Shown one piece after another: positions 50,977-63,491 of a stretch of DNA of 64,000 nucleotides; the stretch's first letter is position 1, and every line of letters starts with the position of its first letter. The stretch is taken from positions 992,001 to 1,056,000 of the forward strand of contig NC_051132.1 in the NCBI RefSeq assembly GCF_014839805.1, given 5' to 3'. A model generated the notes under the pieces. That model made no database searches. It was not told the origin of the DNA and was given only the letters and a program-made list of their open reading frames with translations. The DNA comes from Manduca sexta. Taxonomy: Eukaryota; Arthropoda; Insecta; Lepidoptera; Sphingidae. The position numbers were made by a program, and so were the translations under genes.

Positions 50977-51433
50977 CTGAGCAGGCCCAAAGATGCTCGA
51001 GCAAATTAGTTTAGATTTAAACTCAATTAACGAGATCATTTATAAAATATACACAAGTAGATTAATTTGCAGTTACAACAATTTAGAATTCTGCGAGCCT
51101 CGACACTTCTATTAACAATATTAATTTTTATCTATGGATCATGTAGTAGTTCGCACTTGTAAATCTCATTACCAGTCAATAACCCACACTCGCGTCCTTG
51201 TTGATATAAGATGACCTTTTAATCATCAGTCGTTGACATGTATGTTTTGTAAGTCCATTACAATAAAAAATTAGGTCTGGGTTATCTTGCGGAAATTGTT
51301 TGCGTATTTTTATACACGCTGTGTGATTGATATTTGCCTTGACTGTCCATATAGAAGGAAAGCCATGCGGAACTTTGTAATACAACTGCACTGCTCTGCT
51401 CTAGTAATTCTGAGACACCATACGTTGTCATAT

Positions 51434-51556
51434 CATCATCATCATCAGAATGTCCACTGCTGAACATGGGCGTCCCCCAAAGATTTCCAGATCGCTCTAT
51501 TGGAAGCGGCCTGAATCCAGTGACTTTTATGAGGTCCTCTGTCCACCTCGTTGTAT
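51434..51556 (-). mobile_element. RTE-type LINE 3' end
   Basis: On the - strand the text encodes RWTEDLIKVTG..., then in a shifted frame AIWKSLGDAHVQQWTF-stop. It is followed by a (GAT)n tail (51434-51448). That C-terminal signature plus a trinucleotide tail is typical of RTE-type lepidopteran LINEs. At least one frameshift is present. Confidence 0.6.
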
Positions 51557-53321
51557 AAATTGTAATAAAATGCATTACTTCAAACCAAACAGCGCTTGAC
51601 GACAGAAATAGACAACTCTGTGTAACCACCTATTCAGAAGTACTCTTGCAAATTAAAAACATAAATCTCGTACAGTGTTTCTAAAACTGCTTTGAAATGT
51701 ATTGTTAGCATACAAATATTCTTGTAAGAGTATTTGTGACTCCTTTTATTATAAAATACTGAGCGTTTGGCCGAGGCAGAAGTTCATTGACAAGTGTAAG
51801 TCGTTTGGTTGGTGAAATATTAGTGAAAGTATTCCTGTAGTCAGTGATAGTTCTTTTTATTACCTCCAAAAGACGTAGTTAAACGTATTTTTAGTTCGTC
51901 TAGAGTTCAGACAGTGGGCTTTTCAAAAGTAGCGCGAAAGGTGCAACATTTAAGCAACGCTCTCGTCACAGTCGCGGACTGCCGTTACGTGCCGACACAT
52001 TGCATCACATTGATTTATTCGGCGAGTCTTACGTCTACTTGAAAACAAATTACTTAATCATTATACGTGGCCAGGAATATACCGATATCAGCAATTAACT
52101 GCGCAAAATTGATTTTGGGGAATTTCCGTTTTTATTTCGAAAAGAATTATTTTTCATCTATAAACTCACAAATTCTTAAGTATTCTAATTAATTAAGATA
52201 TATTAAATTACACAAAGAAATCATTAAAAAAACTCTAGTTATATACAAATTATCTTATCTTTCTCTTTAAAGGGCTGTACTGTAAACTGGACATTATCAC
52301 CACAAATTTCAAATGTCAAATTTCTCCGTTTCTCTGGATTCGTGCCTGTACGCCAATCACATGACATATCCAAATACATTAAATGATAAAATAAGTTCAA
52401 ACAATAATACTAATTAGATACCTAACATGGATCGTTTCCACATATAAAAAACCCAGTTTCTCGTAGGTACCTAACTTTTAACTGGATGATAAACTTTATC
52501 GTGATGTCAAATGTTAATTAGGCATGATTAAAAATTATTTATAAATAAAGTATGTAGGTATACCCACTCTAATTTTTTTACGAGGCTTCTTCTTATTATT
52601 TGGCTCAAAATTTACGAAGTTTCATCCAAGAGGTACTCTCACTAACCTAATCACTATAATAAAATGCCAACAATAAAATGTGAAAGTATGCCTAGTCGTT
52701 TCTATGTCTAAAGGTTGATTTAAAATCATAATCAAAGATCATAAATATAAAAGTGAGACAAATGAACAACTATATTCATTCAACTGCAGTTTAAAAATTT
52801 TTTGTGTTGTACAGTCAGTAACAAAAGCTGAACAAATTAAAAATTTCAAATCGCCTTAAAATTTTCAACAATCAAATCAAATTTATATTGCACTGAAATA
52901 CACTTCATAAACAATATATTTTGATTAAAAGTAATGAGTAGAAGTATTTAAAAGTTTTGAATGTATTGTGTGTAAACTGCACCTTATATTAAAAATAAGT
53001 TTATATTTGATGATTGAAAAAACATTTGTCTAAAATTTTACACAGATAAATCAAGACTTGGATTAATTTGGAGACAGCTTTTTTACCGGAAACATGACTA
53101 GGTATTATATCCAAAAACACTAACGCGAGCAGATAAACAGATACCTAGAGCGTAATAAAACGAACGTCTTGTGGTCATATACTTAATTCCATGAACTGCA
53201 CTGGAGACAAACAAGTACAAGTAATTCAATAATAGATTTATGCATTCACATAAACTTGTTACCACAATAGAAGGAAAACGAGATTTATATACTTGGTATA
53301 TAGTTTATGTACATATACCTA
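51557..53321. other. No gene seen
   Basis: AT-rich DNA without protein-like frames or repeat borders I can identify. Confidence 0.35.
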
Positions 53322-54620
53322 GTCTTGCCATAAATATTGTAATAAAGAAAAAAGAAAATTGTTAACTGCAAATAACATTTATTACTTTTACAGTGTGTCA
53401 GTTTAATACATAAATATAAAACAATTAAAAATATAAAAAGCTTATTCGAAGTGGTCTCCATTGGCTGCAATACAGTCCTTTAAACGATGAGGCCAGTTAT
53501 CAATAGAAGCACGCACTCTTTCCATGGGAAAATTCTTCACTGCCAATCGTATAGATTGTTTTAGGGACTCCAAATTATCATGGCGTTTAGAGCAAGCTGT
53601 ACTCTCTAAAACTGACCACAAATCATAATCCAGCGGATTAAGATCGGGACTAGACGACGGCCAGTCTTCAGCTCTGATGAAGTCCGAAACGTTCGATTCC
53701 AACCAAGACTGCGTGGACCGAGCTTTATGACCCGGCGCCGAGTCTTGCTGGAAGGACCATACTTGGTTATTGAACATGGTGATGTTAAGGGGCTTAACTA
53801 CCTTCTCAAGAATGGTATCTTGATACACTTGTGCCGATGTTTTGATACCTTTTTCACAAAAATATGGCTCAGTCACTCCTTCATAGCTAACACCCCACCA
53901 AACCATCACTGAAGTCGGATAATGTCCACGTTGCACTCTGTCGACTAATTGGGAAGCTTCCTTAGAGCTTTGAGCATAAATACGGTCATTTTGTTTGTTA
54001 AAATGTTGCTCAATTGTAAAAATTTTCTCATCCGTAAACAAAATTTTTCTGTGACCTCCCTTTGCGTACCGCTTCAGTAGTTGTTTCGATTTTACCACCC
54101 TATTCTTCTTTAAATTATCAGTTAAGAAATGGCCAGTGCGTCTCTTATAGGCTGCAAGTCCTAAGTCATCTTTTAAAATACGCGACATGGTTCTAGGTGC
54201 TATCTTCATTTCCCGAGATAAAATCTTTTGCTTTCGGACAGGATTTCTTCGAATTCTTTCCCTTACTGCTTTGACCACCTTTTTCGTACGAACACTACGT
54301 GGACGGCCAGATCTTTTCTGTCACAAACAGAGGAGGTCTCATTGTACCTATTAATAGCCCGGTACACAAACATTTTACTAATACCATAGTGTATGGAGAG
54401 TTTTAAAAATTGCATTTGGCTCCATACCTACTTTGTGTAATGCTATCACAGCGATTCGGTTCTCTTTATCACCCCACACCATTTTAATATCGCAAAATAT
54501 TTTACAATGTATTGGCGCCAAAATGAGAAAACACAATGAACAATCGTATAAAAATGACAGATTCGAAATTCAAATGTAATATTTTTTTATAATTAAGTGT
54601 AACAGTATTTATGGCCAGAC
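53322..54620 (-). mobile_element. Mariner-family transposon (maT / DD37D type), full length
   Basis: Terminal inverted repeats GTCTTGCCATAAATATTGTA (left) and GTCTGGCCATAAATACTGTT (right, reverse complement) match at about 19 of 23 positions. A TA dinucleotide flanks each side (53320-53321 and 54621-54622). Total length is 1299 bp. The single internal gene is a transposase on the - strand with two frame breaks in its first third, so this copy is probably non-autonomous. Confidence 0.85.
53442..54482 (-). pseudogene. Mariner (maT) transposase, frameshifted
   Basis: The C-terminal 278 codons (54278-53442) are open. They hold the second helix-turn-helix region (RKQKILSREMKIAPRTMSRI), the first catalytic Asp in ILFTDEKIF, the second in SFQQDSAPGHKA and the third in DLNPLDYDLW. 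Counting to the NPLD aspartate gives 37 residues between the last two, the DD37D (maT) spacing. The N-terminal part starts at ATG 54482 (MVWGDKENRIAV) but meets a stop near 54388. A second frame carries the next ~30 residues, and the main frame resumes near 54325. All three catalytic residues are intact. Confidence 0.85.
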
Positions 54621-57600
54621 TAAGTATTTTTCTATAAATATAGATCTTGGAACTTTTATGCGTTTATTCTTTTCATATTATCGGCTAAAAATTGATAAAA
54701 AAAAAATACAAAAATCAATTATATGTTCTGAACAATTTTGAGCATTAGCATAATGTAGTAAGTACACTTGCCATAAAAAAAAAGAAAAAAAGAGTTTTAA
54801 TTTCTTTATTTGAAGGTGATAGTAAATTTGAAATCGCCTTGAAGTGTTTACTTTGTAATTCTTCATTTTAATTTATGTTAAAAAAGCATGTTTCGTTTTG
54901 CAGTAAAACTATTTCCAACTAAATATGTAAACTATTATGAACACGTTAAAAACTGTAAACTATTTATCTATACTAATATATAAAGCTGAAGAGTTTGTTT
55001 GAACGCGCTTATCTCAGGAATTTCTAAACGGATTTTGAAATTAGACTACAAATAAATCCTTATACTAAAGATATTTTCAAAACAACAAAAAGGGCGAACA
55101 ATAAGCATGCCGTAGAATTAAGTTTGTGAATATTTTTTCTCCCGAATGAGTTCCTAGTAATGTTGAAATGCATATTAAGTACAAAAACTTGACGCACATA
55201 CGCTTATGCCATTAAAAGCACAAACAAAAACACACATCAACATTGATGATTAACATATAAACCTGATTGTTTTTCTGCGTAGAACGGTGCGCCGGGCAAA
55301 GGAAAACACGAGGAAATCCATGGTCACTAATTGCAATATAATTTCTAAAGCAAGTGTAATTTATTACCGGCTTGTTTATGTTTTGTCATAATCGAGGGCA
55401 TTCGGTTAAATAAAGTAGGGAAATAATTAGAGACAATGTAGGTAAGAACGTGTTGGTATAAAATGACTTTTTAAACTAAATGACGAGAAGCCGACGTTCT
55501 TAGATGTGCTCAGGCTGTAAACAGTACGTATCTATGGTACTCGACGAACAACTTGAGAACACGACCCCGTAGTGGGGGATATTTTTGTACGGTCAGGTAG
55601 CTATATTATACATGGTATTCATTCTTAGCCACCAAAATAGCTAAACAAATGCAAAACTTCAAATCGGCTGTACACGTTAAGTTTAGTTAAATCATTTTTT
55701 GTGTGAAGTAAAATTATTTACTTTTATTTTATTTTTGTAAAGAAAAATAATTATAAGAACGCAAAAGTGTATAGGCAATTTGAAGTTTTAAATTTGTACA
55801 GCTACTTATGTGGGTGACTGTACTAACGTCCACGCAAATATTTAGTAACAATTAACAAAGCTTGCGAAGAGTGCAGTTAGGTTACTGCGCATCCTACTCT
55901 AATGTGGGGTCAACGCAGCGCATTTTTTTAACCTTCTAGAAAATTTCACTTATTACTATCGGGCGCCTAATAAACCTGAACATTCTGACTACAAATATAA
56001 TCAATAGAAAATTGTTAAAAATCCAAGGAAAGTGTTTCCTAGTCGGGACTTCAATGCAAAATATACTTCACAATATAATAGCTACTGAATAAATAAGAAT
56101 ACTTCACTATAAAGCTGTTGTGGCTTGCAGGCATTTATAAGTTAGTTCCCGCTGATTTCATGCGACTGATCTCAGCATAAAAAAATATTATTTTAAGTAT
56201 AACACGTAGATTATATATTTTTGAAAAATACCATATAACGCGTGGAACACAGCGTGAAACAACTTTTGTAATTTTGGCAGTTTGTTCCCATGTTCGTTAG
56301 CGTATCACGGCAAAAAAACTCATTAAAATATAGGTTTAATTCGAAAACAAAGGTAAGACTAGGCATTATGGTCGAACGACTACAGCCTGTCCTCTAAGGA
56401 ATTAAAAAAATAATAATAATTCGAAATAGTAAATATAATGGTATTTCGCATATTTTAAGAACGAAACCAGTTTGCAATATTAAGATACTGTGGGTCGCGG
56501 ATCGAGGCTGCGTAATACGTTGTTGATAAATCTGACATTGCCCTACTAGCGGTGGGTCAGGGATTCAGTTCCCGGTTTCGAACATGTTCTTCGATTTTAA
56601 GTTGTTTTTTATTATTCGAGTGCAATTAACTTTTATCAATTTAATTGTTAACTTAAATTTTTTTGAACTTTCATTTTTTTCATATTTCTGGACATAACGT
56701 TAACAATTTTTTTAATCATTAGACATTTTATTTTTGTATCTATCTAATATGGTAAATCTATTTAGTTTAAGCGTATTAACTATTAAGATGTTTACTGAGT
56801 AAATTGGTTTTATTTGTAAACACTGCATGGAATAAACAAATTGTTCGTCACGCATTTACAATGACGATACGTCCTTGAGCAAATTACTTTGTATTCAATT
56901 CACTAATTGGCACCACATAAAGGCAACAAAATCACTTTTTAATAAATCATAAACAAATGAAATTAGCTACCTAAAAACGTAAATAATCAATAGACAAACT
57001 GGCGAATATTATTTTGGTATGTGTTATTTTCTTTAAATAGAATTATAAAATGTTAATTATAAACGCAGATTTGCATAAACAAACAAATTAAAAGTTATTA
57101 ACTCACTCCGTGTCCTTACGTATGCAAAATTTAATAGAAGTACTTATAACGAGTCAAAATAAATGGCATTTATAACCGGGTAATTGTAACAATGTTTAAA
57201 ATATAAAAAGGCACGCAAAATAAATGCAATATTTAAGTAAATAAAATTATAGAAAACACACATTAGTAAATAAATGCCGACTGCTTCAGATTAATTAATA
57301 AAAGCATCGTCACAAGGAAACAATTGCATAAATCCACAAGGCTAGTACCAAAAAGTTTTAAATCACAAAGGTAAAGACAAGTTTAGAAAGCAAAAGTATC
57401 GGACGCCGAAGGCCCACGGACTGATCGATAAAGCACTTACGTGATGCGTGGCGCCCAGCCGACGGTCAAACGTTGACTGTCAGAACTTTTATGTAATATT
57501 TAGAGAGGGTATTACAATTATTTGTTTGTTTTTACAACGTACGATGCGACTGCACGATTTTTAGGCGACATGAAGTAGGTTAACAAATATTTCAGTAATA

Positions 57601-58254
57601 TTAGGTTCATAATGTTTCTGATTTAAATGCTTTTAGGTTAGATGATTTGTAGCGTTTATAAAAACAATTGGGTAGTCGGCGGGTTTAAATAATCATAGTC
57701 TGAGCAAAGTAGTGTTTATATAATTATTAGGTGTATTTTATACCATATACATGTATTTTATCCTGTTTTAGTATAAAAAAATACTGAATCATTTTACTAA
57801 AGCTACTATTGCTTAAAACTTTTCTAATTCGTTTTCTACCCACGTACCTACACAGACGCCTCTTAAAGACATTAAATCTTAATTGCATGAATAGAACAAA
57901 AGTTAAGAATTTACCTCTAAGTGAACCATTGTATTGGTTAAACTAGCGACTGCGTAGGTTTAGGTCGTAGGTCTACAAATAGCTTTTTTTTATTGCCGAT
58001 AAATCGTGTCGTATCGGCGCGGTATAAATGCGCGTCAGTGCAGTAAGTTTCTCTAAGCGACGCGGACGGCGGCGTGCGAACGACTGTGATTGTCGCGAGA
58101 TTCGCCATAGTTACTAATGGATTTAATAACTAGGGGGCCACCAACAAATATCGCATTCATGAATACTAGTCAATGCTTTGTACCTAATTCTTAAATTAGG
58201 TACTTACCTCATTTTTTTTTGTGGAACTGCCGTTGTTATCACCGGGGGTACTTA
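54621..58254. other. No gene seen; Helitron 5' end and a candidate promoter
   Basis: A Helitron-like 5' end (TCTATACTAATATATAAAGC) lies at 54967-54986, with no 3' end found. A GC-rich islet at about 58015-58105 contains GGTATAAATG on the + strand and could be a TATA promoter, but no downstream exon is identified. The remainder is AT-rich with nothing recognisable. Confidence 0.35.
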
Positions 58255-59215
58255 CCCTTTTTTTTTTTGTTTCGCGGAGAAAGTCCCTTATTACTACCGC
58301 CCAGCCTTCGTGGGGGGCGACTGAGCGGTTATGCTGGGGTAACCGTGCCTTACGGCCCGGCGTTGAGCCGCCCGGATTTGATGGTGACCTTCGGGCGGCC
58401 GCCGGGCCGCGTCCCTAACCCTATATACAACTTAACCTATGTACGGCCTACCAGCTAAAACTCCGCGGTGGCCCTCTTCGGCGCATTAGGAACGGCTGCG
58501 GGCTTCCTCTGACGATGAAGTGTCTAGTCTGCGACCGCAGCCGCCCCTGCACGGTGCCGCCTTGCGGCCCGTCTCCTATGGGGGGGGCTCAGAAGCCCCC
58601 GCGCACCGAAGGACGCCCTCGGCGTCTACGGCAGCGTGAGGCCAACTACACACACTGCCGTCCAACCCGGGGGTTAACCGACAAATGTGCAAAGATGCAC
58701 AGAAATGCACTAGGGCGGACAGCCCCTGCTGCCCGCCGACAACCCCCTTCGTGGCCCCTATTAGTCGCCTCTTACGACAGGCAGGGGATACCGTAGTGGA
58801 ATTCTCCAAACGCCCCCATTCCACAGGGCGGGGCCGGGGGTACCCTGCTAACGGTGTACAAGCGATCCCTCGGCTTAGCAACCACGGCAGCCCCATGATG
58901 AGTTGGTGGGCCCTACCGCTATCACTGGAGGCTCGGTAGCCTCCAGCTAGACGGTCTTAGGACCCGGGAGGAAGAAGGGAGGGGATAGAGGGAAGGAAAA
59001 GAAGGGGTAGGAATAGGAGTTCTTAGGATGGTTGGAAGGAAGGGAAGGGAAATGTTCACGAACCCTTAGACAGACCTAATCTGAATTTAGCAAAAGAGGC
59101 ATACGCACGAGCTGCGCGCCTAGGGTCGCGGCAAATGTGCTCCCATGCATGGGCGTGCATTTGGTGTGGAGACCAAGGGCACAAGACTTGTCTCGGGGAG
59201 GGGGGGAGGTTACCT
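58255..59215 (+). repeat. GC-rich repeat, probably an untranslated part of a retroelement
   Basis: ~1 kb of very GC-rich DNA in AT-rich surroundings, with low-complexity purine runs near 58970-59050 and a gggaggggggg run near 59200. Words such as TTAGTCGCCTCTTACGACAG and GCAGGGGATACCGTAGTGGA are ones I associate with lepidopteran retroelement untranslated regions, from memory only. The first ~250 bases are repeated in degraded form at 59336-59600. Open frames here have no protein-like content. Confidence 0.5.
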
Positions 59216-59335
59216 AATTAATTAAACAAAATACAAAATACTCATTACTAAATTAGATAAATAATAACATTGCTTGAGGATATGTATTATGAGTACTGAA
59301 TGCCAGAACTAAAACTTTAAAATAGAGATTGCTTT

Positions 59336-59600
59336 AACTACGTTTTCCTCTTTTTTATGCGAGAAAAAAACGCTTTATCACTACTTCCTCTGGGGAGTGA
59401 GTGAAACGGTTATGTTGGTTTCACCGACCTTACGGCTCAATGTCGACACTCGGGAGATAGATAATAAGAAGATATATCTTCATCTGAAGCAAAATTGAAC
59501 AGAGTCCCTAAACCTATATACACCATACAGTTGCATACCAACCAAAACCCACAGCGCCATTCTTAGCTGCATACGAGACAGCCGTGGAGTATCTTGTTGC
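59336..59600 (+). repeat. Degraded second copy of the start of the GC-rich repeat
   Basis: It aligns by eye with 58265-58530. Shared words include 'gcgagaaa/gcggagaaag', 'tatcactactt/tattactacc', 'gcggttatg.tgg', 'accttacggc', 'ccctaaacctatataca' and 'accaac..aaac'. It is far more AT-rich than its partner, consistent with age and CpG decay. Confidence 0.5.
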
Positions 59601-59836
59601 ACTTAGGAAGCTGCACGGAAAACTACCTTTTCTGCCTAGCTCCTTCACCGTCACGTTGCACAAATGATTTAAGTGTCTATTTGCCTAACAACAACCTGAG
59701 AGAACACAATCCAAAGAATACAGTTTTAAAAAAAATCACGCGAAGTGTTCATCGACGTGGGATTCGAATTCAGGAACATATAACCAACAAGCCACCTTGC
59801 CATAGACAAGTGAGATGAGAGAGAGTGCCATGAATT

Positions 59837-60402
59837 TTGCATGTTTATAATCCTTTACAGACCCTGAAATCCTTAAATTGTATGTATGGTGCTAAATTAC
59901 ATCCGACATTTCCACCTGTAAATGCTTCTACGGTTATGGTTAAAATGCGAATATGCTGGCTCGTAAGTTTGCACGATGTTCCAGAGAAGTCGAAATCACA
60001 CTTTTTAGAGCGTACTGCTGCTCATTTTATACATGCAGCTTATGGGCCAGATATTCTCAATAATGCTTTCAGGATGCTGTTCGGGCTGTCACGGATCTGT
60101 AGCGCTTCTGGTATGTTTGCTGAAGCGAGAGTGGACTGCTTCTTCACCACTATGCGCAAGCGATGTGCTTCTCTAGTGCGCAGGATAAATAAAGTAGGGA
60201 AGCACCAACAGCATTCTGGTCATGATAGCGCGCAGATTTGACTGCATGTATATAAATCACTGTTGCGCTATCTCTCATGGATTGGAGTGTCATTCCTCAT
60301 TTTTAAAGCTTTGATTATGACTAACATAGTATAAGTTTTCTTGTGTACCTACTAACAATGTTGAGTCATGAGTTACTCGCAAAATAAATAAATAAAAAAA
60401 AA
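59837..60402 (+). mobile_element. LINE C-terminal remnant with (AAAT)n tail
   Basis: A frame at 59837-60241 encodes CMYGAKLHPTF ..., SHFLERTAAHFIHAAYGPDI and LFGLSRICSASGMFAEARVD, then MRKRCASLVRRI. The 'L.R..SASGMFAEARV' type of motif is common at the C-terminus of lepidopteran LINE reverse transcriptases. It ends in AATAAATAAATAAAAAAAA at about 60384-60402. It is strongly 5' truncated. Confidence 0.65.
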
Positions 60403-60450
60403 TACTTTTTGAAGTTCATAATTTAGTCTCCCGCGTTGCTTGCGTGATAA

Positions 60451-60705
60451 TCTTATCTTGCTAATATTATAAATGCGAAAGTTTGTGAGTATGGATGTAT
60501 GTTTGTTCCTCTTTCACGAAAAACTACTGAACGGATTTGGATGAAACTTCACAATAATATTGGTTATACATCAGTATAACACATAGGCTACAATTTATAA
60601 TGATATTGTGTAATTTAGTCGTAATATAACGATACATATCAAGTAAGTCGGAAAAATTATCCCGAAAAACTCCTTCACGCAGGCGAAGGCGCGAGCAAAA
60701 GCTAG
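60451..60705 (+). mobile_element. Short non-autonomous Helitron
   Basis: 255 bp from TCTTATCTTGCTAATATTAT to GCGCGAGCAAAAGCTAG, inserted between A (60450) and T (60706). It contains the common text ACTACTGAACGGATTTGGAT. There is no coding capacity. Confidence 0.7.
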
Positions 60706-62440
60706 TATAAAATAAATTAAACATTTTTATGACATATTTGAGACGCTGTTCACTCTCAATGTGTCCTAGGCACAACAAGCAAGGGCGGTTGTTTATTGCC
60801 GCTAGGTAAAGCTGATAGTTTTTGCTCCCTACACTGCACTCTCAGCGTTAAGATGTAAGTAAGTATTCCGAAAAAATAAGAATATTCTATTTACGTTACC
60901 CGGGATAGATAGATAGATAGGTAGATAGGTAAATTGTCAAGACTCATTCTAAAGATTACCAATATTTTGAACCTGTCTGAAATAACGATGTACAATTTTG
61001 CCTTTTCAATACAACTATAAAACAAGAACACGTAAATAAAGAAAGTAACGGACGTCTAAATTTCTCGACAACATGCTATTAAACGAGATTACAGTTCAAC
61101 ACGAAAGAAGCCGTGGGTTTAACTTATTTATAACATTGATTTCTCACCAAATATAATAATAACGGTTTGCCAAAATCAATATTGATACAACTAGTGATGC
61201 ATCGGTAGAATTCGTTTTCGCATTCAAAGTTATGATTCAAATCGTTCTTAGTTTGTCAATATTTGATATTGGGAGAAAATGACTATTGTAAATAATGAGG
61301 TATTCATTAAATCACAAGAAACCATAAAATACTGCCACTCTCTCGGAGACAATAAAATTAATAACTATTAACAACATTTTAAGAACTAGAAATATTTTAT
61401 TAAAGTTACTTTAAGAAATACTTTTTTCTATTGTTAAATTACAATGGACAATTAAGCGACTGGACGCCATAATTTCATATTGACAAAGCAAAGAACTGGC
61501 GAACATTTATTTTTGAGCAATCGTTGAAATATCATTTTATTCTTATTTTTTATTTTGCCTTGATTTCCCTTATTTGGATAATCAATATGTAGCGAACAAA
61601 AAATTAAATACTGAAATAGTACCTAAATACATTAAAAAATCTTACCCCATATTGTAATGAGTGGTTGATCTTTTATATTTTCTTATTATTAATACAGAAG
61701 AATTATATAAGCCTCGCTCATATTGTCATCTTCATTAACAAGTGATGTTAGCGCTCAACTGTCTTCTATGGCGGCGGTCTAGGGAGGATGTCACTGAGAA
61801 AAAAGGAAAGCAAGACTTGGTCGCTGTGGGTAACTATAGAAAATGATTAGAAATTTCAAAATTACCTACTAATAATTCGATAATTTACCAACGAATGTGT
61901 ATACACTTCAAATAGCTTCCATGTTTTAGTGGATAGTGGAACTATTCTAGTTTATTCCTAGTTTTGTGACACTGTAAATCCTTACATGGAAACCGCATGC
62001 TACAAAAAATCAGTGGGTGACGAACACTGTGTGACTGTTTTATGTATTTCTTAACTTGTTATCACCTTGTTGAAACCCAACAGCGACTAATCGTCATTTG
62101 AATCGCGACAAAGCTAATAAAATAGTACATGTAAAATATTGGACTATTGCATATGTAACAGAATTTATTATAATATTTTTATATCAAAGCAATTTTATGC
62201 CGTAATCGTTTGATCATTGTGAGCATGGGCAATTTTCACGAACAGTAATATTCTGATGATCGAGACAAAGAGTACACTTGTGTGGAAACGTTACTCCTCC
62301 CAATAAAAATAAGCATTACTACCCAGGATCACGAAGCATTGTAAGGCACTTAAATAGGCTCGTCGTTCTGACATATTGGATGTTACGTCTCATAATACCT
62401 AGAAAGCCGGAATACAAGAGTTTAAAAGACATAGCCATTG
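60706..62440. other. No gene seen; GATA microsatellite
   Basis: A (GATA)n/(GGTA) microsatellite lies at about 60906-60932. Otherwise this is AT-rich sequence with short, unconvincing frames. Confidence 0.4.
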
Positions 62441-62615
62441 TAACTACTGGACAGAATAAACCGTAACATCTCATGCCTCAGGATGGCGAGCGCAGTGGAA
62501 TCAAAACAATACTTTGTAATTTAAGGTTTTGTATGGTGTTTATACTGTTTATGGGCGGTCGTATCGTTCACTATCAGGCGAATGGTAAGCTCTTCTCGTC
62601 ATTCAAAGCAAAAAA
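62440..62615 (+). repeat. SINE-like fragment (C family)
   Basis: It shares GAGCGCAGTGG, ACTTTGTAATTTAAGG and CTGTTTATGGGCGGTCGTAT with the copy at 6805-7048 and ends TCAGGCGAATGGTAAGCTCT. The short frames across it are accidental. Confidence 0.55.
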
Positions 62616-62949
62616 GAAACATAGAAAAGCGGTGGTATTTAATCAGGACACACCCAAGGACTATTTAGTTTCCGCCTAGCTTAGATTGGGTAATGAAGTT
62701 TTAATTTTCGTTAATTCTGTAGAACATCATATCAGAATGAACATCACTAGTGCGTACGAGTTGGTCAACTGCGTCGCATCACGTATGACTCAATCGGCTC
62801 GCACTATGATATCATTATGGAGGCATTTGTATGTGAACTTTAGCCTTTTCATTAATTTGAATTTAATTTAACATATAATAAAATATATATTTTTTTAAGT
62901 AGGGATGACAAGGCGTAAATCAAGTTCACTTAACAAGACCAACTACTAC

Positions 62950-63491
62950 TTATAATGATACCAGCCCTGTATTATATACTGTCCCACTGTTGGGCACGGG
63001 CCTCCTCTACTACTGAGAGGGATGAGGCCTTAGTCCACCACGCTGGCCTAGTGCGGATTGGTAGATTTTACACACCTTCGAAATTCCTATAGAGAACTTC
63101 TAAGAACACACACATAATTTCATTCAAATCCCAAGGGCACACACCTCTGACTTTTCTAAAATCATGTGTGTATTCTTTGTGAATTTATCGTTCGCTTTAA
63201 CGGTGAAGGAAAACATCGTGAGGAAACCTGCACATCTGAGAAGTTCTCTATAGGAATTTCGAAGGTGTGTGAAGTCTACCAATCCGCACTAGGCCAGCGT
63301 GGTGGACTAAGGCCTAATCCCTCTCAGTAGTAGAGGAGGCCCGTGCTCAGCAGTGGGCAAGTATATAATACAGGGATGATATTATTATTATTACACACAT
63401 AATTTTAGAAAAGTCAGAGGTGCCCTTCAGTTTTGAACCTGCGGACATTCGTCTCGGCAGTCCGTTCTAGAACCAACTAGGCTATCGCCGC
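62950..63491 (-). repeat. A-family SINE (- strand) split by a nested + strand SINE
   Basis: The tail half is 62950-63107. The tRNA-like head is 63406-63491 (- strand GCGGCGATAGCCTAGTTGGT, B-box GGTTCAAAAC). Between them sits a + strand SINE of the same family (63121-63392). About 75 bases of the outer copy's body are missing at the insertion site. Confidence 0.75.
63121..63392 (+). repeat. Nested A-family SINE (+ strand) with 13-bp target duplication
   Basis: It begins within the head (TCAAATCCCAAGGGCACACA), runs through CTTTAACGGTGAAGGAAAAC and TGGTGGACTAAGGCCTAATC, and ends in an ATTATTATT tail. ACACACATAATTT flanks it at 63108-63120 and 63393-63405. Together with the outer copy it forms a ~143-bp-arm inverted repeat. 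Confidence 0.75.

Noticed and set aside
58015..58105. TATA promoter of a gene starting rightward
   Set aside because: GGTATAAATG sits in a GC-rich islet, but the nearest initiator-like TCAGT is only ~13 bases away and no following exon was found. Recorded only as a possibility.
58219..58939. Several GC-rich open frames
   Set aside because: They overlap on both strands, have arginine/proline-rich composition and lie in repetitive DNA. No domain is recognisable.
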